A stretch of DNA of 32,847 nucleotides from Actinomycetes bacterium (GCA_023429565.1 JAEZDJ010000066.1:1-32847); one strand, 5' to 3'; numbered from the stretch's first letter, positions 1 to 8,433 are shown. Notes: generated by a model not told the origin, from the sequence alone. Numbers and translations are program-made.

Positions 1-2019
1 CTCGTGGAGGTGTTCGGCTTCAATTTTTCCTCCTTCTCGTCCATGCTGTATCCCGAGACGGGGTCTTACCTGGTCGATGGCGTTGCTCCGTCGGCCGCAG
101 AGCCCATCACCCTGAGTGCCGGCGACAACACCTTTGAAATCACCGGCCTCGACGCCGAAATCAAGAGCATCCACTTCACGCCTGTCATCGAGAACGCTGC
201 AGCTGCCGCCGCGGCGACTGACGGCAAGGTGCAGATCGTGATGTACCTTCAGGATCAAGGCAATGCAAACTATTATGCGCTTCCCGCAGTCTCGGTTGAC
301 CCGAACGACGCATCGCGCACCTATATCTCCCTCGAGCCCGCGGGAAACTGCCACTCCATCAAGGTGACGGCCACGAACCTCTCCGACATCGGTCCCATCA
401 CCGTGACGGGCATTGCCCTGAACGATCGCGTGCCTTTCGATTTCGACCTGTTCCGGTTCCTCTCGACGCTTGCAGTGCTGCTTGCCCTTTACGCGCTCCG
501 TCCGCATGCCTCCCTTTACAGCCGGGTGATGGACCTGGGCATTTTCTCTCACAAGGCGCTCGTGGTGGGGTTCGTGGCCTTGCAGGTGGCGATCATCTTC
601 CTGCTCGTTTTGGGCAACACCCATTTCGTCTCGATGACTCAGACGGCATCGACGGAGAACTACTATCAGTATCAGAAGCTTGCCGTCGCGCTGACCCAGG
701 GACACCTCTATCTCAACGATGTGCCTTCCGACGCGCTCGCTTCCATGGCCAATCCTTATGACACAAGTGCGCGGGCCAGCTTGGGAGTGCCTTATCTGTG
801 GGATCATGCCTATTTTCAAGGGCGCTATTATGTGTACTTCGGCATCCTGCCGTGCCTCGTGTTCTATGTTCCCTGGCTGATCGTGACGGGAACGGGATTT
901 CCCACGTGGCTGGGCGTTGCGCTTTGTGACGCCGCGTTTGCGGCCGGAGCGACCTATCTGCTGTATCAGGTGTGCCGGCGTTGGTTTCCCCGTACGTCGC
1001 TGGGCGCCTTCGTCGTCCTGGACATCATGCTGTTCGTTGCGGGCGGCGCCCTGATTCTCGCACGGACGCCCAGCATGTACTTCCTGCCGGAAGCAATGGG
1101 CCTTGCCCTGGTGGTTTGGGGCATCGGCCTCTGGGTGAGCGGCACGTCCAAGGGGTTTATCGAGCGGGGAAAGATCACGTTGGGGGCGGTGCTCGTCGCG
1201 CTCACGCTGGCAACGCGTCCCCAGATGGTGCTGGCGGCTGTGTTTGGGCTTCTGTTGCTCTGGCCCTTCCTCAAGGGGTCGCGCTCCCACGCCACGGCAC
1301 GCCGGGAGGCACTCTCCGCCTTTCGGATGGCGCTTGTTCCGTTCCTCGTGGTTGGCGTGGCGGTGCTCGCCTACAATTTCCTGAGGTTCGGATCGCCCTT
1401 TGACTTTGGGGCGAATTACAATCTCACCACCAACGACATGGTCCATCGGGGCTTCCATGCGGATCGCATCCCGTTTGGGCTCTATGCCTACCTGTTTCAG
1501 CCCCCGGTGTTGGGGAGCCAGTTTCCCTTCCTCCAGAAGGCGTACCTCGATCCTGCGTATCAGGGCATCACCATCTACGAGCCGATGTACGGGGGATATT
1601 TCTTCCTGTATCCCATGACGCTGGTGATCCTTGCCCTGCCGCGCGTCAAACGAGGCCTCCGGGACAAGGGACTGTTCGTGCCCCTTTTGGTGGCGCTGGG
1701 CGTTGCCCTGACGTTGTGCATTTTTGACCTGCAGGGAGCGGGCATCCTCATGCGCTACGTATGCGATTTCGGCATCTACCTTGCATTCGCCGCCGCCCTG
1801 GTGTTTTTGGAGCTGGTGCAGGTGCGTTCTTCCCAGCCGCTCGGGCAAGGCTGGACCACGCAGCTCGGTCAGGGGCGCGCGCGTCCTGATGGGATGCGCG
1901 CAGGCTCATCGGGAGAGACCGTGTCGGTCTATCGCATTGCCCTGTATTTCATGTACGGATCGTTGGTTGCCATGCTGGTGATGGCCGTTCTGCTGTGGGA
2001 GGCCTTCGGCATGTATTGA
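1..2019 (+). CDS. Polytopic membrane protein, possibly a GT-C-type glycosyltransferase (5' end outside window)
   Basis: The reading frame is open from the first base, and the first possible start (GTG at 4) has no visible ribosome-binding site, so the true start lies upstream. About 140 residues of soluble, probably extracytoplasmic sequence with an alanine run come first. They are followed by roughly ten hydrophobic segments, separated by a long loop rich in Tyr and aromatic residues (about residues 215-275). This layout resembles GT-C-fold membrane glycosyltransferases and related surface-polymer proteins of Gram-positive bacteria, but I recognise no catalytic motif. The C-terminus ends in a last hydrophobic helix. 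A glycan gene set lies about 3 kb downstream on the other strand, which fits a cell-envelope role but does not prove it. Confidence 0.6.
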   Translation, partial: LVEVFGFNFSSFSSMLYPETGSYLVDGVAPSAAEPITLSAGDNTFEITGLDAEIKSIHFTPVIENAAAAAAATDGKVQIVMYLQDQGNANYYALPAVSVDPNDASRTYISLEPAGNCHSIKVTATNLSDIGPITVTGIALNDRVPFDFDLFRFLSTLAVLLALYALRPHASLYSRVMDLGIFSHKALVVGFVALQVAIIFLLVLGNTHFVSMTQTASTENYYQYQKLAVALTQGHLYLNDVPSDALASMANPYDTSARASLGVPYLWDHAYFQGRYYVYFGILPCLVFYVPWLIVTGTGFPTWLGVALCDAAFAAGATYLLYQVCRRWFPRTSLGAFVVLDIMLFVAGGALILARTPSMYFLPEAMGLALVVWGIGLWVSGTSKGFIERGKITLGAVLVALTLATRPQMVLAAVFGLLLLWPFLKGSRSHATARREALSAFRMALVPFLVVGVAVLAYNFLRFGSPFDFGANYNLTTNDMVHRGFHADRIPFGLYAYLFQPPVLGSQFPFLQKAYLDPAYQGITIYEPMYGGYFFLYPMTLVILALPRVKRGLRDKGLFVPLLVALGVALTLCIFDLQGAGILMRYVCDFGIYLAFAAALVFLELVQVRSSQPLGQGWTTQLGQGRARPDGMRAGSSGETVSVYRIALYFMYGSLVAMLVMAVLLWEAFGMY

Positions 2020-2142
2020 TGGATGCCGTCCCTCGCAGACCGGCCTCCCTCTTTTCACTTCTCCTGTTCGCTGTTTCATCTTGCTCGTGCCAGCTGGATG
2101 ACCAATCATGTCTCTTTGAAAATGGGAGATTTTTTTAGAGCA

Positions 2143-2178
2143 TTGCAAATATGTTAAAGCGGATTTAACATATTTGCA
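2143..2178 (+). promoter_or_regulatory. AbiE promoter covered by a perfect 15-bp inverted repeat (operator)
   Basis: TGCAAATATGTTAAA (2144-2158) and its exact reverse complement (2164-2178) flank a 5-base spacer. A possible promoter lies within: -35 TTGCAA at 2143-2148, 17 bases, -10 TAACAT at 2166-2171. This would put transcription start at about 2178, the first base of the abiEi ATG. No Shine-Dalgarno is visible, so the mRNA may be leaderless. AbiEi antitoxins are known to bind inverted repeats in their own promoter, which fits this arrangement. Confidence 0.7.
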
Positions 2179-2750
2179 TGAGAGAAACGGTAACTGACAT
2201 TGAGAAACTGCGGGAGATTGCCATCGATCAGCATGGGTACGTGACTACGTCCCAGGCCGAACAAGTGGGCGTGTCGAGGCCATCCCTTTCCTATCTTGCC
2301 AAGAATGGACGAATCGACCGGCCCATCCGTGGAGTGTACCGCGTGCCCCAGGTCCCGGTGACGCAATACGACGCGATACATCTTGCGCTACTTTGGGCCG
2401 ATGCCGAAAATGCCGTGCTTTCGCACGACACTGCTCTCCACGCATGGGGCGTTAGTGACATCAATCCGACTAAGATACACCTGACGGTGCCTCCGGGGCA
2501 TCGGACCAGCAGGGGTGGTGGTGACAATGTGGTCATTCATAAACAAGCTGTCACGAAAAAGCAGATGGGCTGGTGGGAGCAAATGCCTATCGTAAAACTT
2601 CCGATTGCCATCGATCAGTGTGTCGACAGAGGAGTTTCCTCCCATATTATCACTCAGGCGATCATGAACGGTAGGGCACGAGGGATGCTTTCGGACGTCG
2701 AGGCTGGATGTCTCTACTCCAGATTGGAATCCAGAAATGAAAATCGGTGA
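2178..2750 (+). CDS. abiEi: AbiEi-type antitoxin (type IV toxin-antitoxin)
   Basis: This 190-residue protein begins with a winged-helix antitoxin domain (residues 10-55, with a TTSQAEQVGVSRPSLSYL segment followed by an RGVYR turn). The longer C-terminal domain contains the typical stretch around residues 70-110 (SHDTALHAWGVSD, then a PxxIHLTVPPGHR segment). In the family the N-terminal domain binds the operon promoter and the C-terminal domain neutralises the AbiEii nucleotidyltransferase without forming a stable complex. The stop overlaps the toxin start by 14 bases, so the two are translationally coupled. The module is AT-richer than its neighbours, which suggests transfer. The ATG at 2178 is chosen because it is the first start after the operator; there is no good ribosome-binding site. 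Confidence 0.88.
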   Translation: MRETVTDIEKLREIAIDQHGYVTTSQAEQVGVSRPSLSYLAKNGRIDRPIRGVYRVPQVPVTQYDAIHLALLWADAENAVLSHDTALHAWGVSDINPTKIHLTVPPGHRTSRGGGDNVVIHKQAVTKKQMGWWEQMPIVKLPIAIDQCVDRGVSSHIITQAIMNGRARGMLSDVEAGCLYSRLESRNENR

Positions 2751-3687
2751 CGATATCGCTTCGAGTTTGGGATTGGCCAAACCAAAGAACAAAGAGCCCC
2801 GAAACCGCAGCGTATTGGACTCGTGGATCGCTTGCCTTGAAACGGAGATCAACCCCTCTAGATCTGGGCGCCTCGCATGGCTGATAGCCTCGACAGTGGT
2901 TACGGCGAAGTTGCAGAGCGTCATCGACCTCGACGGGAAAAGTCGTTTTTCGTTGAAGGGCGGAACTCTGCTGCAGCACAGGCTTGGTCTTATTTCGAGG
3001 GCAACGGGAGATCTCGACGGCATTGTGTGTGGCGATATCGATGACTTCCTGAGGGGTCTTGATTCCCATTTGCAGGAGGATTGGGGTACGATAAGTTTCT
3101 CTCGCACTGAGGTCGAGCTGATAAACACTCCTGCCAAGATTATCAAACCCCGTAGATTCGAGATGATCCTTTCTATCAAAGGGCAGACTTGGCGGCGCGT
3201 AGTGGTGGAGATGTCGGCCAATGAAGGTCTTGCCGGTTTTGTTCAAGAGACTTTCGAGGCGCCGAATCTGGCTCCATTCGGACTGCCGACACCTGATTTT
3301 TTGGTCGGAATGGCAATGAGTTACCAGATAGCCCAGAAGATACATGCGGCAACCGATCCACACGATCCGCCAAAATACGTGAATCGCCGCGCACGCGACG
3401 TCGTAGATCTTGTGTTGATAAAAGATTTCGTAGAGATTGAAAAAGCGCCGTCTGAACGTGACATCAAGGTTGCTTTAGTAGATATTTTTACCTCGCGTGC
3501 AGACGAAGCGAGAACACTTGGAAGAACTCCAAGGCACTTGCCGGCAAAAGTGACGGCATACTCGCATTGGGAGCATGACTACGCCGAAGCGGCGCAGTCA
3601 TGCGGGCTTGGTATGTCGTTGGATGAAGCCGTCAGCACCGTCAATTCATGGATCAAAAATTTGGTCGGCTCTATTGGGTTCGAATAG
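2737..3687 (+). CDS. abiEii: AbiEii/AbiGii-type nucleotidyltransferase toxin
   Basis: The 316-residue protein has the DUF1814-type nucleotidyltransferase signature: KGGTLL at residues 74-79 (motif I) and R88-x-T-x-D92-x-D94 (motif II, the metal-binding aspartates). Near residues 205-230 a Lys-x-His and an RARDVVDL segment match the conserved later motifs. Members of the family transfer nucleotides (GTP in AbiEii; NTPs to tRNA acceptor stems in MenT toxins) and stop growth, giving phage abortive infection or plasmid stabilisation. It overlaps the antitoxin gene, as usual. All recognisable motifs are present, so it looks intact. Codon use is noticeably AT-richer than the surrounding housekeeping genes, supporting recent acquisition. 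The substrate cannot be read from sequence. Confidence 0.87.
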   Translation: MKIGDDIASSLGLAKPKNKEPRNRSVLDSWIACLETEINPSRSGRLAWLIASTVVTAKLQSVIDLDGKSRFSLKGGTLLQHRLGLISRATGDLDGIVCGDIDDFLRGLDSHLQEDWGTISFSRTEVELINTPAKIIKPRRFEMILSIKGQTWRRVVVEMSANEGLAGFVQETFEAPNLAPFGLPTPDFLVGMAMSYQIAQKIHAATDPHDPPKYVNRRARDVVDLVLIKDFVEIEKAPSERDIKVALVDIFTSRADEARTLGRTPRHLPAKVTAYSHWEHDYAEAAQSCGLGMSLDEAVSTVNSWIKNLVGSIGFE

Positions 3688-3977
3688 TGCAAGCAAAAAG
3701 AGCCTTCATGAAGAAGGGTTCGGAAGAGAAGTCTTCAATGTCGGTTCGAGGCCGAGAAGAACGCCGCAGCCTCATCTTCTCCTAGCGTAGCCATTTCGGC
3801 GTGGTTGTGAACGATCTTCGCCACAACGCCACTTATGAAGCGGCGACCTATTATACGAGTCATCCATCGTTTTTGTTGCGTTTTTCTGAGAGTCCTGCAC
3901 TCGCGCATTCGCATCTCCGGAAAAGGGCGCTGAGCGGATGGGCGAGGTTTCGTTCGGGAAGCGGGGGGATGACCGGC
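3688..3977. other. Intergenic, no supported gene
   Basis: Between the toxin stop and the end of the HPt gene I see no convincing coding sequence. Short open frames here lack ribosome-binding sites and recognisable domains. A weak CCTTC/GAAGG hairpin (about 3703-3717) just after the toxin gene has no T-tract, so I do not call it a terminator. The stretch keeps the lower GC of the toxin-antitoxin module for its first half, so the acquired segment may end here. Confidence 0.5.
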
Positions 3978-4337
3978 TTATTGCTCCATCATCCTCAAGG
4001 CGGCAATCGCGGAGGCATAGGCTTCTCGTGCCCGGATTACGAGCGCCTTCGCAGCGGGAAGGTCTCCAGATTTGAGCGCGTCCGACACGCGGCTCGCCGC
4101 CGCGTAGAGGTCCGTGAATGAGAGGTTGCCTGCGACACCTTTGAGAGAATGCGCCTCGTGATAGGCTGTCTCGACATCGCCGGCGGCAAGTGCGTTTTCG
4201 AGTGCGGAGAAGTGGGGGTCGTCAAGAAATTTGAGAGCGAGTCGCTTGAATAGGTCGGCATTGCCGCCGAAGCGGTCCATCGCTTCGGCGTAGTCGATCC
4301 CATTGCTCGAGAGCATGTCTTCGTAATCGGCTCCCAT
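3978..4337 (-). CDS. HPt-domain histidine phosphotransfer protein
   Basis: This 119-residue protein is a stand-alone four-helix HPt domain. The signature is AHSLKGVAGNL at residues 62-72, with His63 as the predicted phospho-accepting residue and the following Lys and Gly conserved. The preceding segment (DPHFSALENALAAGDVETAYHEA) is the usual lead-in helix. HPt proteins relay phosphate between hybrid histidine kinases and response regulators. No kinase or receiver gene is adjacent, so its partners are elsewhere in the genome. The ATG at 4337 has a good purine-rich site (AGGAAGGGG) ten bases upstream. A response-regulator-like protein occurs at 13415 but lacks the phospho-Asp, so it is an unlikely partner. 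Confidence 0.85.
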   Translation of the reverse strand: MGADYEDMLSSNGIDYAEAMDRFGGNADLFKRLALKFLDDPHFSALENALAAGDVETAYHEAHSLKGVAGNLSFTDLYAAASRVSDALKSGDLPAAKALVIRAREAYASAIAALRMMEQ

Positions 4338-4398
4338 GATAGGCGTGCCCCTTCCTCGCTGCTTTCTGGCCGGTGGCCAGCCGTGTTTACGAAAGCTT

Positions 4399-4404
4399 AG
4401 TATA
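4399..4404 (-). promoter_or_regulatory. Likely -10 element of the HPt gene
   Basis: Reading the minus strand, TATACT occurs 61 bases before the HPt start codon. No good -35 hexamer is seen at the usual distance. Confidence 0.4.
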
Positions 4405-4517
4405 AAGGTCTCCCTCAGGCAATGCCCATGGCTGCCCTCATTGTCGCGGAGGCGTTACCGAGCGGGCGCTTGCGTTGCCTGCTGGTGGGGCGCTTGCGTT
4501 CGACGTGGTCCGTTGTT

Positions 4518-4547
4518 CCTGTCTCGAGAAGGGCCTCTCGAGACAGG
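4518..4547. repeat. Perfect 12-bp inverted repeat, 6-base loop
   Basis: CCTGTCTCGAGA (4518-4529) is followed after AGGGCC by its exact reverse complement (4536-4547). No T-tract follows on either strand, so it may be a Rho-independent-like hairpin without a tail, a protein-binding palindrome or part of a repeat element. It lies downstream of the glycan operon and upstream of the HPt promoter. Confidence 0.6.
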
Positions 4548-4782
4548 CCGCTTTCGGGCTGCTTCCCGTGCGGCTTTCTCCGTTATATCTGGGTTGGAGC
4601 TTTGTCGTTAAGATGACGCGCTTTCCCATCGGGGATGGGTCCTGTGGGCAAGCGTGCGAGATGCCCGATGGATGGCCTCCTTCGGAGAGGGGTGGGTCGG
4701 ACATCGGCAAAGGAGCCCTGCGCAAGTTGCTTGCGGTGTTTGAGTAGCGCTGTATGAAACCCGTGCTCTGTATGGCGGGATG

Positions 4783-4931
4783 CCCGGCGCCGCGAGCCCT
4801 TGAAATGGCAAGGTTTTCGGTGAAGTGCGGAGGCAAGATGGGAGATGTCGCGGAGTAATTCCCGCTCCACGGCTTGTCGATGTTTCGACCCTTCTGCCGG
4901 TCATGCCATTTCGAGGGCTCGCGGCGCCGGG
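4783..4931. repeat. Long inverted repeat, 28-bp arms (27/28 match)
   Basis: The arm at 4783-4810 (starting CCCGGCGCCGCGAGCCC) is the reverse complement of 4904-4931 with a single mismatch. The 93-base interior has no gene. The arms could fold into a cruciform or RNA stem, or mark a small non-autonomous repeat element of the REP/MITE kind. I see no target-site duplication or transposase remnant that would settle this. Confidence 0.6.
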
Positions 4932-5108
4932 GTTCTGCAATCTTGGCATGCGCGCTTCTTCGCCAGGGAATGAGTCGAGGGTCCTCGCGGGAAGCGCGTT
5001 GGGTGGCATCGGGCTATTCGTCTGCCCTGAACTGCAGATATTGTCTTCTCTCATCGTCCGCACGCGCTTCCTGACGGAGCGGGTGGGGCACGCAGTCGAA
5101 GCGGGAGC

Positions 5109-5708
5109 CTACTTCTTGCTGTCCTCCACGTACACGCCTTCTTGCTTGAGAACCGTGGAGAAGGTCTTGAAGAATATCTTCACATCCAGAGCGAAGCTGA
5201 CCGTGTGCACGTATTCGACATCCATCGCCAAGCGGTCATGCCAGGGCAGCGAATTGCGGCCGTAGACCGCGGCATAGCCGGTGACGCCCGGCTTGACCAG
5301 AAGCTTCTCGCCCTCGTTGCCGACGTAGAGCTCGGTCTCCCGGCGCAGGTCGGGGCGCGGGCCCACCACGCTCATGTCGCCTTTCAGCACATTGAGGAAC
5401 TGGGGGAGCTCGTCAAGGCTCGTCTTGCGCATGAAGGAACCCATGCGGGTCATGCGGGGATCGTCGGCCCCGTTGTAGGTGGAGCCATCGTCCATGACCA
5501 GGTCGGGAGCATTGACGCGCATGGACCGAAGCTTGAACATGGTGAAATCCTGGCCTCTCAATCCCACCCGCGGGGCGTTGTAGAAGACCGGGCCCTTGTC
5601 CTCAAGGTAGATCAAGGGAGCCAAAAGGGCAAGGGCGAGCAACACGAAAGGCAGTGCGATCACGCCGATGATGAGGTCGCATGCCCGTTTTCCGAATCGT
5701 AGATACAT
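5109..5708 (-). CDS. Phosphoglycosyl transferase (bacterial sugar transferase, PglC/WcaJ type)
   Basis: The 199-residue protein matches the minimal monotopic phosphoglycosyl transferase (about 200 residues, PglC-like). It has one N-terminal hydrophobic re-entrant segment (residues 11-34), the KGPVFYNAPRVG segment, a FKLRSM motif (58-63), the catalytic Asp99-Glu100 pair in TSLDELPQ, and GDMSVVGPRPD (110-120). Such enzymes move a sugar-1-phosphate from a UDP-sugar to undecaprenyl phosphate, starting assembly of surface glycan or glycoprotein glycan. Its start lies only three bases after the aminotransferase stop, so the two are co-transcribed. The pairing with a DegT-type aminotransferase suggests a UDP-amino-sugar (bacillosamine-like) donor; this is inference. 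Confidence 0.92.
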   Translation of the reverse strand: MYLRFGKRACDLIIGVIALPFVLLALALLAPLIYLEDKGPVFYNAPRVGLRGQDFTMFKLRSMRVNAPDLVMDDGSTYNGADDPRMTRMGSFMRKTSLDELPQFLNVLKGDMSVVGPRPDLRRETELYVGNEGEKLLVKPGVTGYAAVYGRNSLPWHDRLAMDVEYVHTVSFALDVKIFFKTFSTVLKQEGVYVEDSKK

Positions 5709-5711
5709 TGC

Positions 5712-6938
5712 TCAGGCACCCTCACCCTCAAGCGTGGCGTAGACGTCGAGGAATGTCTCGACGATATAGTCGACGTCGTCGTCTGAGAGCAGGGTGTGGA
5801 GCGGCAGCGTTATCTCGTTTTCAAATTGGGCATGCGCATGGGGGAAGTCTTTGATGTCGAATCCGAGAGTGCGATAGGCGGTCAGCATAGGCAGCGGCTT
5901 GTAATGCACGTTCGCCGCCACGCCCCGCTCTGCCATGCGCTCGATCATCTGATCGCGAAACGCGCGCTTTTTGCCCGTCAGGCGCGTGAGCATGAGGTGT
6001 CCGCTCGACGCAAAGGCGTCGCCGTAGTGCTTCAGCACATCGACGTTGAGCGCAGAGAGCCCTTTCTCGTAACGCTCGATCAGCTGGCGCCGCCGTGCGA
6101 GGAGGGCGGGGTAGCGTCGCAGCTGGGCGAGGCCGATGGCTGCCTGCAGGTCGGTCATGTTGCATTTCCAGCCAGGGAAGGCGACGTCGTATTCCCATGC
6201 TCCGGCGCGGGTCTTCGCCAGAGCGTCTTTCGTCTGGCCATGCAGGGACATGAGCATGAACTCGTGGTAGAGGCCGTCGGGGTCCGCAAAGGCCCCCTCT
6301 CGCCACGAAAGCGCTCCGCCTTCGGCCGTGGTGAGGTTCTTGACGGCATGGAACGAGAACGCGGTCAGGTCGGCGATCGATCCGGCCGCATGGCCGTTCC
6401 GGGTCGCTCCGAGCGCATGTGCGCCATCGGCCACGACGGCGACGCGTCCCAGCGCCTCCTGGCGCTCATTCGATGGCGAGAAGCGGCTCTGGGTGGTGTC
6501 GAGCGCGGCGAACAGGCGGTCGTAGTCGCACATGCGTCCGGCAATGTCCACGGGGATGATCGCGCGGGTGTTTTCGGTGACCAGGGAAGGGAGGGCGTCG
6601 TAGTCCATCTCGTAGCTGTCGGATGCCGTGTCACAGAGGACGGGGGTTGCGCCGACGTGGCAGATGGGAGAGCAGCTGGCCGTGTAGGTATAGGCGCTTG
6701 TGATCACCTCGTCGCCCGGCCCCACTCCCAGGGCGCGCAAGGCGCACTCGAGCGCCGCCGTTGCCGACGAGAAGCCCGCAACCCCTTCGGCCTGGGTGAA
6801 CGCGGCAAGGTCGCGCTCGAACTGTTTCGTCTTGGGACCGGTGGTGATCCACCCGCTTTTCAAGGCGTCGGTCACTTCCGCTATTTCGTCGTCTCCAATG
6901 TCAGGTGGCGAAAAAGATATGATGCGCTGCGCTGCCAC
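5712..6938 (-). CDS. DegT/DnrJ/EryC1-family PLP-dependent sugar aminotransferase
   Basis: The 408-residue protein has the fold-type I aminotransferase layout. It contains an N-terminal SGWITTGPKTKQFE segment (28-41), the GPGDEVITSAYTYTA stretch (73-87), DGAHALGA with PLP-contacting Asp171, and Lys200 in FHAVKNLTTAEGG as the predicted PLP-binding lysine. Enzymes of this family aminate nucleotide-linked keto-sugars (ArnB, PglE, PseC). I chose GTG at 6938 because an AAGGAG site lies eight bases upstream; the frame remains open another 27 codons but that part has no family similarity. The gene follows a 125-bp gap after the glycosyltransferase and is tightly coupled to the sugar transferase. A non-conserved loop near residues 148-163 is longer than I would expect. 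Confidence 0.92.
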   Translation of the reverse strand: MAAQRIISFSPPDIGDDEIAEVTDALKSGWITTGPKTKQFERDLAAFTQAEGVAGFSSATAALECALRALGVGPGDEVITSAYTYTASCSPICHVGATPVLCDTASDSYEMDYDALPSLVTENTRAIIPVDIAGRMCDYDRLFAALDTTQSRFSPSNERQEALGRVAVVADGAHALGATRNGHAAGSIADLTAFSFHAVKNLTTAEGGALSWREGAFADPDGLYHEFMLMSLHGQTKDALAKTRAGAWEYDVAFPGWKCNMTDLQAAIGLAQLRRYPALLARRRQLIERYEKGLSALNVDVLKHYGDAFASSGHLMLTRLTGKKRAFRDQMIERMAERGVAANVHYKPLPMLTAYRTLGFDIKDFPHAHAQFENEITLPLHTLLSDDDVDYIVETFLDVYATLEGEGA

Positions 6939-7063
6939 GATGCAGGCTCCTTGCCTCTCGATGTTCCCCAACTTGCCCGGTTGCGCACAGAGACGGCCCG
7001 GGGTGTGTGCCAAGCCCATTATTCTGACGCGTTATTGCCGCTTTGGCGAGACGCTTCACAAAG

Positions 7064-8425
7064 TTACAGCAAATTGCGCAGCAAATTCACGATCGCTTGA
7101 TACGATTGTGGCTGGTCGAATTCGCGTTCGGCAACGGCCCGCCCCTTGGCGCCCATGATCTTGCACAAGGAGGGATTGAGCGCGAGTTCTTTCAGGGCGG
7201 CGGCCAGGGCTTCGGGATTCTCGGCCTCGACGTTGAGCCCGAAGCCGTCCCGGGCGACCTTGGTGCGAAACTCCACGCTCGATCCCGTGTTGATCATGGG
7301 CTTCCCGCAAGCCAGGTAGTCGCCTATCTTGGTGACGATGCTCTGCGGCGCCGACTTCACCAGCGAGTTGACCACGATGTCTGACGCGCACAGATAGGCG
7401 GCCATGTTCTCGTAATTCTGGTATCCCAGGAAATCAACGGGCGCGTTCAGCTCTCTGGCGAGCGCTTCGAGCGTCTCGCGATCCGGCCCGTCCCCGAGAA
7501 TCTTGACGCGCAGGGCTTTTGGGACGCGCACCTCGAACCCGTCGGGGGAGGAGTCTCCTGCCTGCCTTTCTGCTTCGATCAGTGCAGAAGCCTTGATGAG
7601 CGTTGCCACGTCGTAGCTTGCTCCCAAGGTCCCCGCATAGGTTGCCCACAGCTCGTCAGGGGGTTTCCCCGTCTGGCCGCAATGCGCGCTGGCCCCCCTG
7701 TCGAAAGCGGCAACGTCGTTTCCCACGTAGACTGTGGCGTGGGGGTAGGGATCTGTGCGGTCGGCGGCGGGCCGCGCTGCGTATTCGTCCGAGGTGCCGA
7801 CAGCGCCCGACAACAGCTTGTAGACGCGTCGGGCATCTCTTGTGAACGGGTAGAACGCGATGTCGCTCAAGACGGGGACGTTGACCACCATGCGCATGGC
7901 TTCGGGCCAGAGATCGTTGATGTCGGCGACAAAGGGAATGTTCAGGGAAGCGGCTGCCTCCGCGCACGTGCGGGCGACGTCATTGGGGGGGATCTCAGCA
8001 TAGATGAGATCGTAGCGCCCGGCATTCTTCGCGAAATGCGCACGAAGGTTCTTGGCCGCCACGTGGTGGCTCTTGATGCGGCCAAGGTCGAGGTTCTTGG
8101 TGTATCCCGGCTCGTCGATGAACACGATGCGGTAGGGGAGTCCCCGATAGCATTGCCGAGAGCAGTCACGCTGGGCCTTCTCCCAATGCTGGAACGACGA
8201 GGTGATGAGATCCACGACGAAACCTTCGCGAACCAGGAGCTCGGAGAGGTATTTGAAGCGGGTGTAGCCGCGCTGCTCGTCGCCGAGCTTCACGCCCATC
8301 GTCACGACGGCGATGCGCTTGCGGGGACCAAGATGCCGGCAGCCCGGTGCGGTCTGCGCGATGGCCGTGATGTCCGAACTGTCGATGCCGACGGTCGAAG
8401 GAAGGGTTGTCTCAGAAATGTCCAT
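7064..8425 (-). CDS. Family 4-type glycosyltransferase
   Basis: The 453-residue protein has a Rossmann-like N-terminal domain (RKRIAVVTMG from about residue 35) and a C-terminal GT-B donor domain. The C-terminal domain contains VKILGDGPDRE, a DFLGYQNYENMAAYLCASD segment and SIVTKIGDYLACGKPMI (about 385-400), which match the nucleotide-sugar-binding part of group 1 glycosyltransferases. It probably adds a sugar to the lipid-linked glycan begun by the phosphoglycosyl transferase. The first 30 residues are poorly conserved in appearance. The ATG at 8425 sits eight bases after a perfect TATAAT, so the message should be leaderless or nearly so. Sugar specificity cannot be inferred. Confidence 0.9.
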   Translation of the reverse strand: MDISETTLPSTVGIDSSDITAIAQTAPGCRHLGPRKRIAVVTMGVKLGDEQRGYTRFKYLSELLVREGFVVDLITSSFQHWEKAQRDCSRQCYRGLPYRIVFIDEPGYTKNLDLGRIKSHHVAAKNLRAHFAKNAGRYDLIYAEIPPNDVARTCAEAAASLNIPFVADINDLWPEAMRMVVNVPVLSDIAFYPFTRDARRVYKLLSGAVGTSDEYAARPAADRTDPYPHATVYVGNDVAAFDRGASAHCGQTGKPPDELWATYAGTLGASYDVATLIKASALIEAERQAGDSSPDGFEVRVPKALRVKILGDGPDRETLEALARELNAPVDFLGYQNYENMAAYLCASDIVVNSLVKSAPQSIVTKIGDYLACGKPMINTGSSVEFRTKVARDGFGLNVEAENPEALAAALKELALNPSLCKIMGAKGRAVAEREFDQPQSYQAIVNLLRNLL

Positions 8426-8433
8426 TGGGTCGT

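Larger units (their letters stand above)
4338..5108. other. Gene-free spacer of about 770 bp with inverted repeats
   Basis: Several open frames of 60-150 codons cross this stretch on both strands, but none has a credible start, a known domain or normal amino-acid composition. The region instead contains a cluster of palindromes: 4518-4547, a short perfect hairpin at 4625-4639 (CCATC-type stem, 6 bp), and a 28-bp arm pair at 4783-4810/4904-4931. It looks like non-coding repeat DNA between two minus-strand transcription units. Confidence 0.55.

Noticed and set aside
3801..4121. 106-codon plus-strand frame
   Set aside because: It overlaps the HPt gene antisense and has no supported start.
4438..5074. 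Several small open frames of 60-150 codons
   Set aside because: No ribosome-binding sites or domains, and the frames run through inverted repeats on both strands.
5796..7100. 434-codon open frame on the plus strand
   Set aside because: Antisense to the aminotransferase gene, with no domain and no ribosome-binding site.
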